Origin: Reyranella massiliensis 521
GTDB taxonomy: Bacteria; Pseudomonadota; Alphaproteobacteria; Reyranellales; Reyranellaceae
Assembly: GCA_945860205.1 (NCBI GenBank)
Contig: CAMARK010000020.1
Coordinates: forward strand, 1-58,814
Direction: 5' to 3'
Length of the DNA: 58,814 nt
The notes beneath the pieces are model-generated. The model was not told the origin of the DNA. It saw nothing but the letters and a program-made list of their open reading frames with translations, and made no database searches. Of this stretch, positions 48,681 to 57,390 are shown piece by piece (position 1 is the stretch's first letter; each line of letters begins with the position of its first letter). Both the position numbers and the translations under genes were made by a program.

Positions 48681-50129
48681 ATGACATCGCGGCCAACGTC
48701 TATTCGCAATGTTCCGTGGGCCGTGGTGCGCGATGGCGCTGCCTCCCGGCATGTCTACCGCCGCGACATCGACCTGTTCCTGAAGGACGGCCGCATCGCC
48801 GAGATCACCCCGGCCGGGGTGCGGCCGCAGGAGGCGGGCGAGCCGGCGCTCGACGGGCGCGGGATGCTGGCCCTGCCGGGCCTGGTCAACATCCACAGTC
48901 ACCCCAGCACCGAGCCGGGCTACCGCGGCGTGCGCGAGGACCATGGCGTGCCTGAACAGCAGATGACCGGCCTGATGGAGCGCCTGCAGGCCTTTCGCCT
49001 GGGTGACGACGGCCGCCAGGGGGCGGCGACGCTGGCCTATTCGGAGATGCTGCGCGCCGGTACGACCACAGCCTGCGACATTACCGTACCGTTCGAGGGC
49101 TGGCTGGAAACGATGGCGCAAAGCGGTATGCGCTTCTACGCAGCGCCCACGTTTGCCTCGGCGCGTTGGGGCATGGCCTCGCCGCAGACCGTGACCTGGA
49201 AGTGGGACGAGGCCAGCGGGCTGGCGCAGTTCGAGAAGGCCAAGCGGGTCATGGCCGACGCCGAGGCACACAATTCCGGCCGGCTCGACGCCATGGTCTT
49301 CCCGGCCCAGATCGACACGGTGACGCCCGAGCTGTTCGCGGCGGGCCGCAGGCACGCCGACGACAATAGCCTTCGCTTCTCGACCCATATCAGCCAGTCG
49401 GTGGTTGAGGTGCGGGAAATGATCCGGCGCCACAACATGACGCCGGTGCAATGGGCGGCGGCGCAGGGTCTTCTGAAGGCTGACACCGTACTGGCGCATT
49501 GCATCCTGCTCGACGAGCATCCACAGATCCGCTGGCATACATCGAAAGATCTCGACCTGATCGCCGATTCCGGCGCCTCGGTAGCGCACTGTCCGCAACC
49601 CTTTGCCCGCTATGGCCTGGCGATGGATCACATCGGCCGCTACCGCACGCGCGGCGTCAACGTCGGCCTCGGCACCGATTGCGCGCCGCACAACCTGATT
49701 GAGGAGATGCGGCTTGCCATCGTGGCCGGCCGGCTGATGAGCGAGGACATCCGCAGCCTTGATACGGCCGGCGCCTTCGAGGCGGCGACGCTGGGCGGCG
49801 CGGCCGCCCTGGGCCGTGACGATATTGGGGCGCTGGCGCCCGGCATGGCCGCCGACATCGTACTTGTCGATCTCGGTCACCCACTGATGCAGCCGGCGCG
49901 CGACCCGTTGCGCTCGTTCGTCTTCCACGCCGCCGACCGCGCCGTGCGCACGGTACTGGTCGACGGCGAGATCGTACTGGCGGATGGCAATCCCGTGCAT
50001 CTTGATCCTGCGGCCGCCATGGAACGCGTTGCTGAGGCGCAGGCGCGCATGCTCAGAGACTCGGTGAAGCACGACTATCTCGGCCGCGATGACGAGACCA
50101 TCTCGCCACTGTCTCTCGAGGTGCGCTGA
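48681..50129 (+). CDS. amidohydrolase family protein (chlorohydrolase/SsnA-like)
   Basis: A 482-residue cyclic-amidohydrolase-type enzyme: the metal motif NIHSHPS (His-x-His), then MLRAGTTTACDITV, FSTHISQSVVEVREMIRRHN, VLAHCILLDEH, and the Asp of GLGTDCAPHNLIEEMRLA, all in the right order for the deaminase/chlorohydrolase group. The natural substrate is probably an aminated heterocycle or guanidine-like compound, but this is not determined. It converges with the remnant of a solute receptor, whose 3' end appears to have been replaced by this gene. Confidence 0.92.
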   Translation: MTSRPTSIRNVPWAVVRDGAASRHVYRRDIDLFLKDGRIAEITPAGVRPQEAGEPALDGRGMLALPGLVNIHSHPSTEPGYRGVREDHGVPEQQMTGLMERLQAFRLGDDGRQGAATLAYSEMLRAGTTTACDITVPFEGWLETMAQSGMRFYAAPTFASARWGMASPQTVTWKWDEASGLAQFEKAKRVMADAEAHNSGRLDAMVFPAQIDTVTPELFAAGRRHADDNSLRFSTHISQSVVEVREMIRRHNMTPVQWAAAQGLLKADTVLAHCILLDEHPQIRWHTSKDLDLIADSGASVAHCPQPFARYGLAMDHIGRYRTRGVNVGLGTDCAPHNLIEEMRLAIVAGRLMSEDIRSLDTAGAFEAATLGGAAALGRDDIGALAPGMAADIVLVDLGHPLMQPARDPLRSFVFHAADRAVRTVLVDGEIVLADGNPVHLDPAAAMERVAEAQARMLRDSVKHDYLGRDDETISPLSLEVR

Positions 50130-50130
50130 T

Positions 50131-51473
50131 GTCGAAAAACTCCAATTGCGCGAGAAGCCTTCGACTTCCTTGGCCGCCCAATCGAGCGTCTTTTCCATGG
50201 CCTCGCCCTTGAAGTGGCGGACCGCCATCTGGGTTTGGATGGCCTGGACGTAGATGCCTTCGCCGATCTTGTGCGGTGCCGGCGCGCCGGCGATCGACAG
50301 GATCTGGTGATTGAACGGATTGGGGTAGTGATAAAGCGTGCCCTTGGGCGGCGCCTCTTCCGCCCAGGTCTCGAGCGTCGTCAGATTGGCAAACGAGGGC
50401 AGATCGTAGCCGCCGCTCGCGTCCACCATCTTCTCGATCGCTGAGGGCTGCGAGAGGCAGGCGATCACGCTCTTGCCCGCCGACTGGTTCTTGCTGAAGT
50501 TCCAGACACCCCAGAAGTATGGCACAAACGGCGCGTAGCGGCCCTTGGGGCCGGCAGCGAAGTCATGCGTCCAGAGCTTCTCGGCGATCGCCGGCATCGC
50601 GCTTGGCAACAGCCCAGGCGCTGGGCGGATGCATGATCAGTGCGCCCTTGCCCGATATCAACCACTTGTTGTTTGAGGCATCGTCCCACGCCGGAGCGTC
50701 GGCCGGCAGGAAGGCCATCAGCCTCTTGTAGTAGTCGAGCGCCTGACGCAAGGCATCGCTCTTGACCGTGATGTCGCCCTTTTGATTCACGAGTTGGGCG
50801 CCAAAGCCATGGAAGATCGCGCCGGCCGTGTCGACATTATCGCCGGTCGTGCCGACGCCGATGCCGAAGGCATGACCGCCCTTGTGGCAGGCTTCAGCCG
50901 CCTTCAGGAACGTGTCGAAGGTCCAGGCGTCGGCGTTGGGCGGCGAACCGGCGGGATACATCGCCTGGACGTCGATTCCGGCCAGGTCCTTCATGAGGTC
51001 GATGCGCGAGCACGGGCCCTTGATCTGGCTGCCGACCGTGGCCGGTACGGCCAACCACTTACCGTCGACCTTGCCGAGATATTCGACCGTAACGTTCACG
51101 GCACCGTTCTACTTGATCAACGGCTCCATGACGTCGTTCATGGGGACCAGCAAGTCGGCGTAGCGCGACGGCAGCCAAGTCGGGAAGGCGAAGACGTCGT
51201 GGCCGGACTTGGCCTGCGATTCAGCGGCGCCGGTCGGCAGCAACTTGTTGCCCTGCGAAGTGATGAAGTCGATGGAGACGTCGACCTTCTCCCTGGCCGC
51301 CCACTCCTCGATCAGCTTCTTGGTGGCGTTGTTGGCGTTGGGCACCCAATGGTCCCATAGCGCCAGGGAGGTTTTCCGGCGGCACGGGCGCCACGCACGA
51401 ACGGTGCGGCGACAAAGGCCGCGGAAGCGGCGGCAAAGACGAGACGACGACGCGCGATCTTCGCTGAAGTCAT
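50131..51473 (-). pseudogene. broken ABC sugar-type solute-binding protein (family 1)
   Basis: A receptor gene split over two frames. The start, ATG 51473, encodes a Tat signal (KIARRRLVFAAASAAFVAAP). A one-base loss in the T run at 51372-51375 shifts the frame; the middle frame then carries ALWDHWVPNANNATKKLIEE, an in-frame TAG at 51109-51111, and LGKVDGKWLAVPATVGSQIK. A second indel near 50592-50605 restores the first frame, which continues FVPYFWGVWNFSKNQSAGKS and ends at AAKEVEGFSR without a stop, running into the opposite-strand amidohydrolase. At least three lesions make it non-functional. Confidence 0.88.
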
Positions 51474-51588
51474 TGCCTTCCTCCCTGGAGTTGGTCCTCC
51501 CCATTTCCGGTCAGGGGAAACGCCAGGGAGGCTTTATCTTTCGGGCAATGGAATTCCGCTTAACGGTACATAAAGTTGAACTATATCA

Positions 51589-53595
51589 TCAGCCTGGCGG
51601 GCCAGCTTGTCGTCCCCGAATGACTTCGTATGCGACCACGAGGCCGAGGATCGCGATGCCGATCAATCGGGCCGCCACCATGCCGCCGACCCAGTCATCG
51701 ATCAGATCGGGAAACATCAGCGACACGCCGGCGGCGAAGCAGGCCACGCGCGCGACCACGCTGAGCGGACGGGTGATATGGCCCTGGGCTGCGAAGGCCA
51801 GCGCCACCACACCGGCCGCCGCGCCGATCGTCACCCAGACAGCCCAGCCCCAGCTCATGCCATTGGGGAATTCGAGCAACAGGCCGCTGCCGATCGGGTC
51901 GAGTACGAAGATGAACGGCACCAGGAAGGCCGGCAGTGCGTACTTCCAGCTCTGAAGCGTGGTGATGTAGGGATCGGCGCGTGTGATCGTGGCGGCGGCA
52001 AACGGCGACAGCGCCGTGGGCGGCGACACTTCCGAAAGGACGGCATAGTAGAAGATGAACATGTGCGCGGCATAGTCGGGCACGCCGAGCTTGATCAGTG
52101 CCGGGGCCGCGATCACCGCGCACATGATGTAGGAGGCCGTGACCGGCACTGCGAGGCCGACCACCCAGACGATCAGCGACGTGTAGAGCGCCGTCCAGAA
52201 CAGCGAGCCGCCGGCGAGATCGATGACGATGGACGAAAATTTCAGCGCCAAGCCGGTCTTGGTAGTGACGCCGACGATGATGCCGGCGCAGGCGCAGGTG
52301 GCGGCGACGCCCAGCGCCTGGATCGCGCCGTTGGCCAGGGCGGGGATGAGCTTGCGCGGCCACAGCGCGGTATCGGCGCGCAGGAAGCTCACCAGGATGG
52401 CGAGCAGGATCGACCAGAACACCGCGTAGGTCGCCGAATAACCCCAGATCATCAGCACGACGACCGAGATCAGCGATGTGAAATGGAAACCGTAGCGCTG
52501 CACGAGCTGGCCCAGCGTCATGTCGATCGCCGGGTCGACGGCGCGCAAGCTGTACTTGCGCGCGTCGATCTCGGTCATCACCAGCAGGCCGAAGTAGTAG
52601 AGGCAGGTGGGGATGATCGCCATCCGCACGATGTCGAGATACGACATCTTGAGATACTCGGCGATCAGGAAGGCGGCGGCGCCCATGACCGGCGGCGACA
52701 GGATGGCGCCAAGACCGCCGGCCGCAAGCAGGCCGCCCGCGGCCGACTTGCCGTATCCGGCCTCGCGCATGATCGGCCAGGCTACCGTACCGATGGTCAC
52801 GGTCGTGGCGACCCCCGAGCCCGAGGGGCCGCCCAACAGGAATGACGACAGCACGACGGCACGGCCGGCAGCGTTGGGCTGGCCCTTCATGGCACGAAGC
52901 GCGAAATCGATGAAAAAGCGGCCGGCCCCGGAAGCCTGCAGGATGGCGCCGAAGATGGTGAACAGCACGATCAGGCTGGCCGAGACGTCGATCGCCGAGC
53001 CGAAGATGCCGTTCAACGTCATGTACGTTTCGGCGATCATGTCGGAGAGCGGGTAACCCTTGTGCGTCCACGGCGCCGGCAGGTAGTTGCCCCACAGCGC
53101 ATAGGCGAAGAACGTCATCGACAGGACCGGCATGATCCAGCCCGTCGCCCGGCGCGTCGTTTCGAGCACCAGCACGATCAGGATCGCGCCTACGACCAGA
53201 TCCTCGGGCGTCGGCGAGACATAGCGGTCGAGGAAGTCGTCGACGCCGTCGAGGCTGGTCCAGGTGCCGCCCGTCATCATGTACCAGATGACGCCGACCG
53301 ACAGGGCCGCGCCCACGATGTCCCATGGCGCGATGCGGTTGCGCCAGCTCTTTACCGCCGGAAACAGCAGAAACACCAAGGACAGTGCGAAGGCGACATG
53401 GATCTCGCGCAGGCTCTGCTGGTCGATCGTGCTGGCGGCTGCGTAGAGATGGAACAGCGTCATGGCGACGGCAATCGACGTCAGCAACCGGCCGTACCAG
53501 CCGGCGAACCGGCTGATCTCACCCTCCTCCTGTTCGATCAGCTCCTCGACCTTGCGGCGCTCTTCGTCGCTCAGCAGTCCGGCCTGTACCGTCAT
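51589..53595 (-). CDS. TRAP transporter fused permease (small plus large membrane subunits)
   Basis: A 668-residue integral membrane protein fusing the 4-helix DctQ-like and 12-helix DctM-like subunits, the form that pairs with TAXI receptors. Many hydrophobic helices are seen, with the characteristic LGGPSGSGVATTVTIGTVAW, GGLLAAGGLGAILSPPVMGA, and SEVSPPTALSPFAAATITRA. It follows the TAXI receptor gene after 69 bases with a stem in the gap, so both form one secondary, ion-driven uptake system. Substrate unknown. Confidence 0.95.
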   Translation of the reverse strand: MTVQAGLLSDEERRKVEELIEQEEGEISRFAGWYGRLLTSIAVAMTLFHLYAAASTIDQQSLREIHVAFALSLVFLLFPAVKSWRNRIAPWDIVGAALSVGVIWYMMTGGTWTSLDGVDDFLDRYVSPTPEDLVVGAILIVLVLETTRRATGWIMPVLSMTFFAYALWGNYLPAPWTHKGYPLSDMIAETYMTLNGIFGSAIDVSASLIVLFTIFGAILQASGAGRFFIDFALRAMKGQPNAAGRAVVLSSFLLGGPSGSGVATTVTIGTVAWPIMREAGYGKSAAGGLLAAGGLGAILSPPVMGAAAFLIAEYLKMSYLDIVRMAIIPTCLYYFGLLVMTEIDARKYSLRAVDPAIDMTLGQLVQRYGFHFTSLISVVVLMIWGYSATYAVFWSILLAILVSFLRADTALWPRKLIPALANGAIQALGVAATCACAGIIVGVTTKTGLALKFSSIVIDLAGGSLFWTALYTSLIVWVVGLAVPVTASYIMCAVIAAPALIKLGVPDYAAHMFIFYYAVLSEVSPPTALSPFAAATITRADPYITTLQSWKYALPAFLVPFIFVLDPIGSGLLLEFPNGMSWGWAVWVTIGAAAGVVALAFAAQGHITRPLSVVARVACFAAGVSLMFPDLIDDWVGGMVAARLIGIAILGLVVAYEVIRGRQAGPPG

Positions 53596-53618
53596 GTCGT
53601 CCCCATCCCCAAAAGGAA

Positions 53619-53647
53619 CGGGGCTGCCGCCTCGGGCGAGAGCCCCG
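53619..53647. other. intercistronic hairpin between the TAXI receptor and the permease
   Basis: CGGGGCT (53619-53625) pairs with AGCCCCG (53641-53647), with possible inner pairing. Such stems downstream of receptor genes often stabilise the 3' end so that the receptor is made in excess over the permease. Confidence 0.5.
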
Positions 53648-53664
53648 ACCCGTGTCTGCCGCCG

Positions 53665-54642
53665 TTACGAGAGCTTGATGCCCTTCTCGGCGAAGAACTT
53701 CTCCGCGCCAGGATGGAACGGCACCGAGGAGTTCGCCTGCTTCTGATTCGCCGGCGTCATGTCTGTCACCGCCTTGTGGGTGGCCAGCAAGTCCGGATAG
53801 TTCTCCCACACCGTCTTGATGATGGTGTAGGCTTGGTCGTCCTTCATCGAAGCCGGCACGACCAGGACGTTCCAGATGGCGATCACCGGCACGTCGGCGT
53901 CGACGCCCGGATACGACTTGCCCTTGATGACGCTGGGCGCAAAGACCGGTCCATACTTCTTGTTGAGCTCCGGCACCATGTCGGCATTGGGGAGCAGCTT
54001 CATCTTCACGCCCTGGGTGGCCGCGAGATCGGTGATCGCCGCGACCGGCGGGCCGCCGTTGAAGAAGTAGCCATCGAGTTTGCCGTCCTTCATGGCGTTG
54101 GTGCTCTCGGCCGGCGAGAGGCGCTCGCGCTTGATGTCCGCCACCTTGAGGCCGAGTTCGTCCATCATACGCAGCGCCATTACTTCCGAACCGCTGACCG
54201 GCGAGCTGGTCGAGATGCGTTTGCCCTTGATGTCGGAGAGCTTGTTGATGCCGGTGCCCTCCATCGTGACGAAGTGGACCAGGTTGGGATAGACGACGCA
54301 GAGCGTGCGCGACTCGACGGGCTTGCCCACGAACTTGTCGAGGCCCTTGATGGCATCATAGGCGGTGTCGCACTGGGTCAGCGCCATCTGCGCCTTGCCG
54401 TCGCGTATCATGTGCATGTTGGCGACGGAGCCCGCGGTCGCCTCGGCGGTGACCGCCCAGCCCGGCACCTTCTTGGTGAGGATGTTGCCCATGGCGCCGC
54501 CCAGCGGATAGTAGACGCCGCCGGTCGTGCCAGTGGCGATCGAGAATTGCTGGGCCTGCGCCAGGGCGGGACCCGCAAAGGCCCCGGAGAGGCCTAGCGC
54601 ACCGGCCGTGCTTCCAGCCGCGATAAATTGGCGTCTTTTCAT
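53665..54642 (-). CDS. TAXI family TRAP transporter substrate-binding protein
   Basis: A 325-residue periplasmic receptor: signal peptide MKRRQFIAAGSTAGALGLSG ending near ALAQAQ, then FSIATGTTGGVYYPLGGAMG, AEATAGSVANMHMIRDGKAQ, and the KLSDIKGKRISTSSPVSGSE segment. The start 54642 has GGAGGGA six bases upstream; longer frames are not conserved. It is the first gene of the TRAP operon. TAXI receptors often bind glutamate or related acids, but the ligand cannot be read here. Confidence 0.94.
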   Translation of the reverse strand: MKRRQFIAAGSTAGALGLSGAFAGPALAQAQQFSIATGTTGGVYYPLGGAMGNILTKKVPGWAVTAEATAGSVANMHMIRDGKAQMALTQCDTAYDAIKGLDKFVGKPVESRTLCVVYPNLVHFVTMEGTGINKLSDIKGKRISTSSPVSGSEVMALRMMDELGLKVADIKRERLSPAESTNAMKDGKLDGYFFNGGPPVAAITDLAATQGVKMKLLPNADMVPELNKKYGPVFAPSVIKGKSYPGVDADVPVIAIWNVLVVPASMKDDQAYTIIKTVWENYPDLLATHKAVTDMTPANQKQANSSVPFHPGAEKFFAEKGIKLS

Positions 54643-54758
54643 GTAGATTCCCTCCAACGAACGCATCCGGTCTTGCCGGGGCCGCGGAAGAAACCATGGC
54701 GCCAGCGCCCAGGCAACAGCAGAACCGAACAACAACTGACGATCGTTGACCGGATTTG

Positions 54759-55232
54759 TCATGAGGTGTTCGGCCCCACCCCCCTTTCCCAGAGCGCGCG
54801 CTCCGCGGCCCGGCGGCGGACGAGGCCAGGCAATTTGCACGCACCTGCAAAGACCCAGCGGTCGAACTGTGGCCCGGCCTCGGTGACGCGACCGACGTTG
54901 ACCAGGCGTCGCAGCGTCGACGCCGCCAACGCTCCCTCGCCGAGGTTGAAGGTGAAGCTCACCAAAGCATCGAAGCACAGATCTCCAAGCGGCATATCGA
55001 TCAGCCGGCACACAGCGCTTTCGTAGCGCGGGAGATCCTTGCGTAGCAGCGCCTCGCCCTCTTCCAGTGAAAGAGGTACTTCGAAACGCTCGTCAGCCTG
55101 GACGAGGTGTCCGTAGCCGATCGTTGGAAAACCCGCGGGGCAAGCATAGGTCACGGGTGAGAAGCCCTCGAAGGCGCGAATCAGGGAAACACCAGCCTCG
55201 CCGGTGGCCCTTGGACTTCCCTGGGGGCTCAT
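54759..55232 (-). CDS. phage endolysin, lysozyme (GH24)
   Basis: A 157-residue muramidase of the T4/P21 lysozyme family. The catalytic series is Glu22 (AFEGFSP), Cys31 (YACPAG) and Thr37 (PTIGYGH), spaced E-8-C-5-T; Cys stands where Asp is more common, as in other phage lysozymes with YxCPAG. It also has CFDALVSFTFNLGEGAL and a C-terminal RRRAAERALWERG. No signal peptide is seen, so release depends on a holin. The start overlaps the preceding holin gene stop (ATGA). Confidence 0.92.
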   Translation of the reverse strand: MSPQGSPRATGEAGVSLIRAFEGFSPVTYACPAGFPTIGYGHLVQADERFEVPLSLEEGEALLRKDLPRYESAVCRLIDMPLGDLCFDALVSFTFNLGEGALAASTLRRLVNVGRVTEAGPQFDRWVFAGACKLPGLVRRRAAERALWERGVGPNTS

Positions 55233-55699
55233 CGCCGCCCCCGTTCCTTGTTGAAGGTGCGATTGCCGAACCAGAAAGTGACGATGGCTGCCCACACCGC
55301 CCAATCCTCCTCACCCCACATCGAGAGCAGCGTTGCGGCAGAGCCGCTGTGATCTTGCTGCAGGATGGCGAACTGTGCCGCCTTCACGGCGGCATAGAGG
55401 GCAAAGAAGCAGAGCGTCAGAAAAGGCCGGACGAAGCCATTGAAGCCATCTACCCACTTCACGTCCGAGGGTCTGAGGGCCGCGCTAAAAGCCGCCAGCT
55501 CACTCTGAACGTCGGCATGCGTATTGATCTCAGCCATCTTGGCGGAATGACCGGCCTGTATCATCTGGAGTTGGAAGTCGCCCTGCGTGCGGAGCATCTC
55601 GAGCTCCTGGACGTGGTTTTGCTTCTGCTCGAAATAGCCGATCAAACGCGGTGCCAGGGAACCCAGAAGGCCCACAATCGAACCCAGCAAAGCAAGCAT
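55229..55699 (-). CDS. 3TM-type phage holin (GTA-like)
   Basis: A 156-residue membrane protein with an N-terminal helix (LLGSIVGLLGSLAPRLIGYF), a charged helical middle (EQKQNHVQELEMLRTQGDFQ), the segment WVDGFNGFVRPFLTLCFFAL, and a last hydrophobic segment WAVWAAIVTFWFGNRTF. This is the pattern of the holin family found in gene-transfer-agent and phage lysis cassettes. It overlaps the endolysin gene by 4 bases, forming a lysis pair. Confidence 0.82.
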   Translation of the reverse strand: MLALLGSIVGLLGSLAPRLIGYFEQKQNHVQELEMLRTQGDFQLQMIQAGHSAKMAEINTHADVQSELAAFSAALRPSDVKWVDGFNGFVRPFLTLCFFALYAAVKAAQFAILQQDHSGSAATLLSMWGEEDWAVWAAIVTFWFGNRTFNKERGRR

Positions 55700-55707
55700 G
55701 TATCACC

Positions 55708-55914
55708 TCATGAAAGTTGAAAGGTCCTGGTGAAGAAGAACCAGGCGACGAACGACAGGCCGCCGATCGCACTGGTCAGCATGGCCGCAAGCGTCGACCA
55801 GCCCAGCGCCTCGATGCGGCCCACCCGCTCGCGAATGGCACCATAACGTTCGGCACAGACCGCCTCGTGACTGCTGAGGCGCTTGTCGATGTCGTGGATG
55901 TCGGGAGGGACCAT
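55708..55914 (-). CDS. small phage membrane protein (XhlA-like)
   Basis: A 68-residue protein with a short helical start (DIHDIDKRLSSHEAVCAERY) followed by one membrane helix (LAAMLTSAIGGLSFVAWFFF). The layout resembles XhlA/hemolysin-type lysis accessory proteins. AGGAGA lies before the ATG. It precedes the holin gene by 8 bases, so it belongs to the lysis cassette. Confidence 0.7.
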   Translation of the reverse strand: MVPPDIHDIDKRLSSHEAVCAERYGAIRERVGRIEALGWSTLAAMLTSAIGGLSFVAWFFFTRTFQLS

Positions 55915-56280
55915 CGCAGTCTCCTGTTAGGGTCATGGTCATGGAAAGTGCCGCCTGCCGCGTTCGCGACCGGCCTCGAAGCCCGCGTTTATGCGGCTTT
56001 ATCGTTTTTTGGCCGAGACACCCGGATGTTACGCTTTTGTCCAACTTGTCTCCGGGCGCACGCTGGGCCGACGCTGAATCGTCGATCTTGTTTGGCTTTC
56101 ATGTCGCTCAGGTGGAGGCGCGCAAGACGCCCCGGGGACACCTCCGAGCCCTCATCCAGGCGGGGAGGCTCATGCGGTCGGTTGGCTCCGCCGTCGTCGT
56201 GTTTCAAAGCACGGTCAGGACCGTGCTGGCTGATTGGGCGAGCGTCCCGTCTCGGGACGCGCCTGTAGATTGCTGTCGCC
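55915..56280. other. 366-base gap in the prophage remnant
   Basis: Short open frames exist on both strands, but none has a convincing start, composition or likeness to known proteins. It may be the trace of deleted tail or fibre genes. Confidence 0.55.
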
Positions 56281-56679
56281 TTAGAGGGTGGCCGACAGCC
56301 GGAACAGATCGTCGAGTTGTTCTGTCAGCCCGACGGTCGCGGCGACCGACCGCAAGTGTGGATCGTCGCGACGGAATGTTGGCGAGAGCCACAACTCCTG
56401 CGTCAGCACGTCCGCGCGGGCCACGGCGTCACGGACTTCCGTGAGCTTGCCGATGTGATTTAACACCCGGATCAACTGCCCACGCGTGGCACTCGACGGC
56501 ACCGGATCGGCGAGTCGTGCCAGCTCGGCATCGACCTCTTCCTCAGTCGGCGCCACGAATCCCTTGGGCAGGTTCGGCCCCCACATCACGTTTGCATAAG
56601 TGTCGTCGATGTTCGAAAACTCCGCGCCGTAGGCAGCGAATGGCCGCAGCGCCTTGAGGGCACTTGTCAGGTCCGTCAT
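56281..56679 (-). CDS. hypothetical phage protein
   Basis: A 132-residue soluble protein, MTDLTSALKALRPFAAYGAE at the start, with FSNIDDTYANVMWGPNLPKG and an acidic helical middle (TEEEVDAELARLADPVP). It resembles small proteins between tail-fibre and lysis genes in podoviruses, but I do not recognise a family. It starts one base inside the preceding stop (TAATG) with GGAGG upstream, so it is tightly coupled. Confidence 0.6.
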   Translation of the reverse strand: MTDLTSALKALRPFAAYGAEFSNIDDTYANVMWGPNLPKGFVAPTEEEVDAELARLADPVPSSATRGQLIRVLNHIGKLTEVRDAVARADVLTQELWLSPTFRRDDPHLRSVAATVGLTEQLDDLFRLSATL

Positions 56680-56855
56680 TAGAACCTCCCGGTGTAGGAC
56701 AGGCCGACATGGCCTGGACCGTTGGAGCCGCTGGGGGCGTTGTAGAAAGTCATGGTGAAGCTGACGTTCCCGACTTCCAGCGCGGCCGCATAGCCGGCGC
56801 CGATCGGCTGCGTCGACGCTTCGCCGCTATGCTGGGCGACCACGGCGGTGTTCAT
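56679..56855 (-). CDS. 58-residue protein with barrel-like C-terminus
   Basis: Starts at ATG 56853-56855, inside the end of the gp14-like gene (29-base overlap), and encodes MNTAVVAQHSGEASTQPIGA, then GYAAALEVGNVSFTMTFYNA and a final GHVGLSYTGRF. The alternating hydrophobic pattern and C-terminal Phe resemble the last strands of an outer-membrane barrel or autotransporter anchor. It may instead be a frameshifted tail of the gp14-like gene or of a lost gene. Confidence 0.4.
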   Translation of the reverse strand: MNTAVVAQHSGEASTQPIGAGYAAALEVGNVSFTMTFYNAPSGSNGPGHVGLSYTGRF

Positions 56856-57195
56856 CCTCCTCGCCCGCCGCTGCGATGTCGCCCAGTATATCGAGCGGCG
56901 AACCCAGCAGATCGGAACCCTGCGCCGCCAGCCGCGCCTGCTGCTGGCCGAGCCGCTGCACAGCTTTTTGCCGGGCATTGTCGGCGTCACCCTCGCCGGC
57001 CTGCTCGGCCTGCTTGGCCCTCGATTCGTCAACAGCCGCCGCATGGCGCTGCTGGGCGGCGAGGAAGTTGTAGTCGTTGCGTTGGCCGGCGGCGCGTTGC
57101 AGCTGCTGGGTGACGCCGATGGCCTGCTGGGCCACGCCCATGGCAGTCGACAGCAGCGCCGTACCGCTCGTGATCATGGATACGGGATCGCACAT
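56827..57195 (-). CDS. T7 gp14-like internal virion protein
   Basis: A 122-residue protein beginning MCDPVSMITSGTALLSTAMG, followed by a long Gln/Ala-rich helix (AQQAIGVTQQLQRAAGQRND, then RHAAAVDESRAKQAEQAGEG). This start and composition are typical of the internal core protein of T7-like phages. AAAGGGA lies before ATG 57195. It ends early in EDEHRRGRPA, where longer relatives continue, so a frameshift or truncation is possible. It lies directly after the truncated portal gene and the repeat scar. Confidence 0.68.
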   Translation of the reverse strand: MCDPVSMITSGTALLSTAMGVAQQAIGVTQQLQRAAGQRNDYNFLAAQQRHAAAVDESRAKQAEQAGEGDADNARQKAVQRLGQQQARLAAQGSDLLGSPLDILGDIAAAGEEDEHRRGRPA

Positions 57196-57262
57196 GAGGA
57201 ATTCCCTTTCACTTCGCCCTGGGGAGCGCCGCGACAGGGGCATGTGAATGCCCCGAAGCGGC

Positions 57263-57363
57263 GCGTCTCGAAGGGCGCACCAGTCATGCTGTTGCCCACC
57301 ACAGGGCGGGGGTTACCCCGCCCGGATCGAGACGCAAGCCTTCGGCTTGCCCTCAGGGTGAGG
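57263..57363. repeat. interspersed palindromic repeat at the portal deletion scar
   Basis: Outer arms GCGTCTCG (57263-57270) and CGAGACGC (57328-57335), an inner CGGGGGTTACCCCG hairpin, a small AAGCC/GGCTT hairpin and the end CCTCAGGGTGAGG, shared with the element at 18103-18208. It sits exactly between the shortened portal gene and the gp14-like gene. Confidence 0.72.
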
Positions 57364-57390
57364 TCTTTTCGTTAAGGACGGGCGGTACGG

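Noticed and set aside
55989..56207. 72-codon minus-strand frame in the prophage gap
   Set aside because: No ribosome binding site, no neighbours overlapping it in operon fashion, and composition unlike the phage genes.
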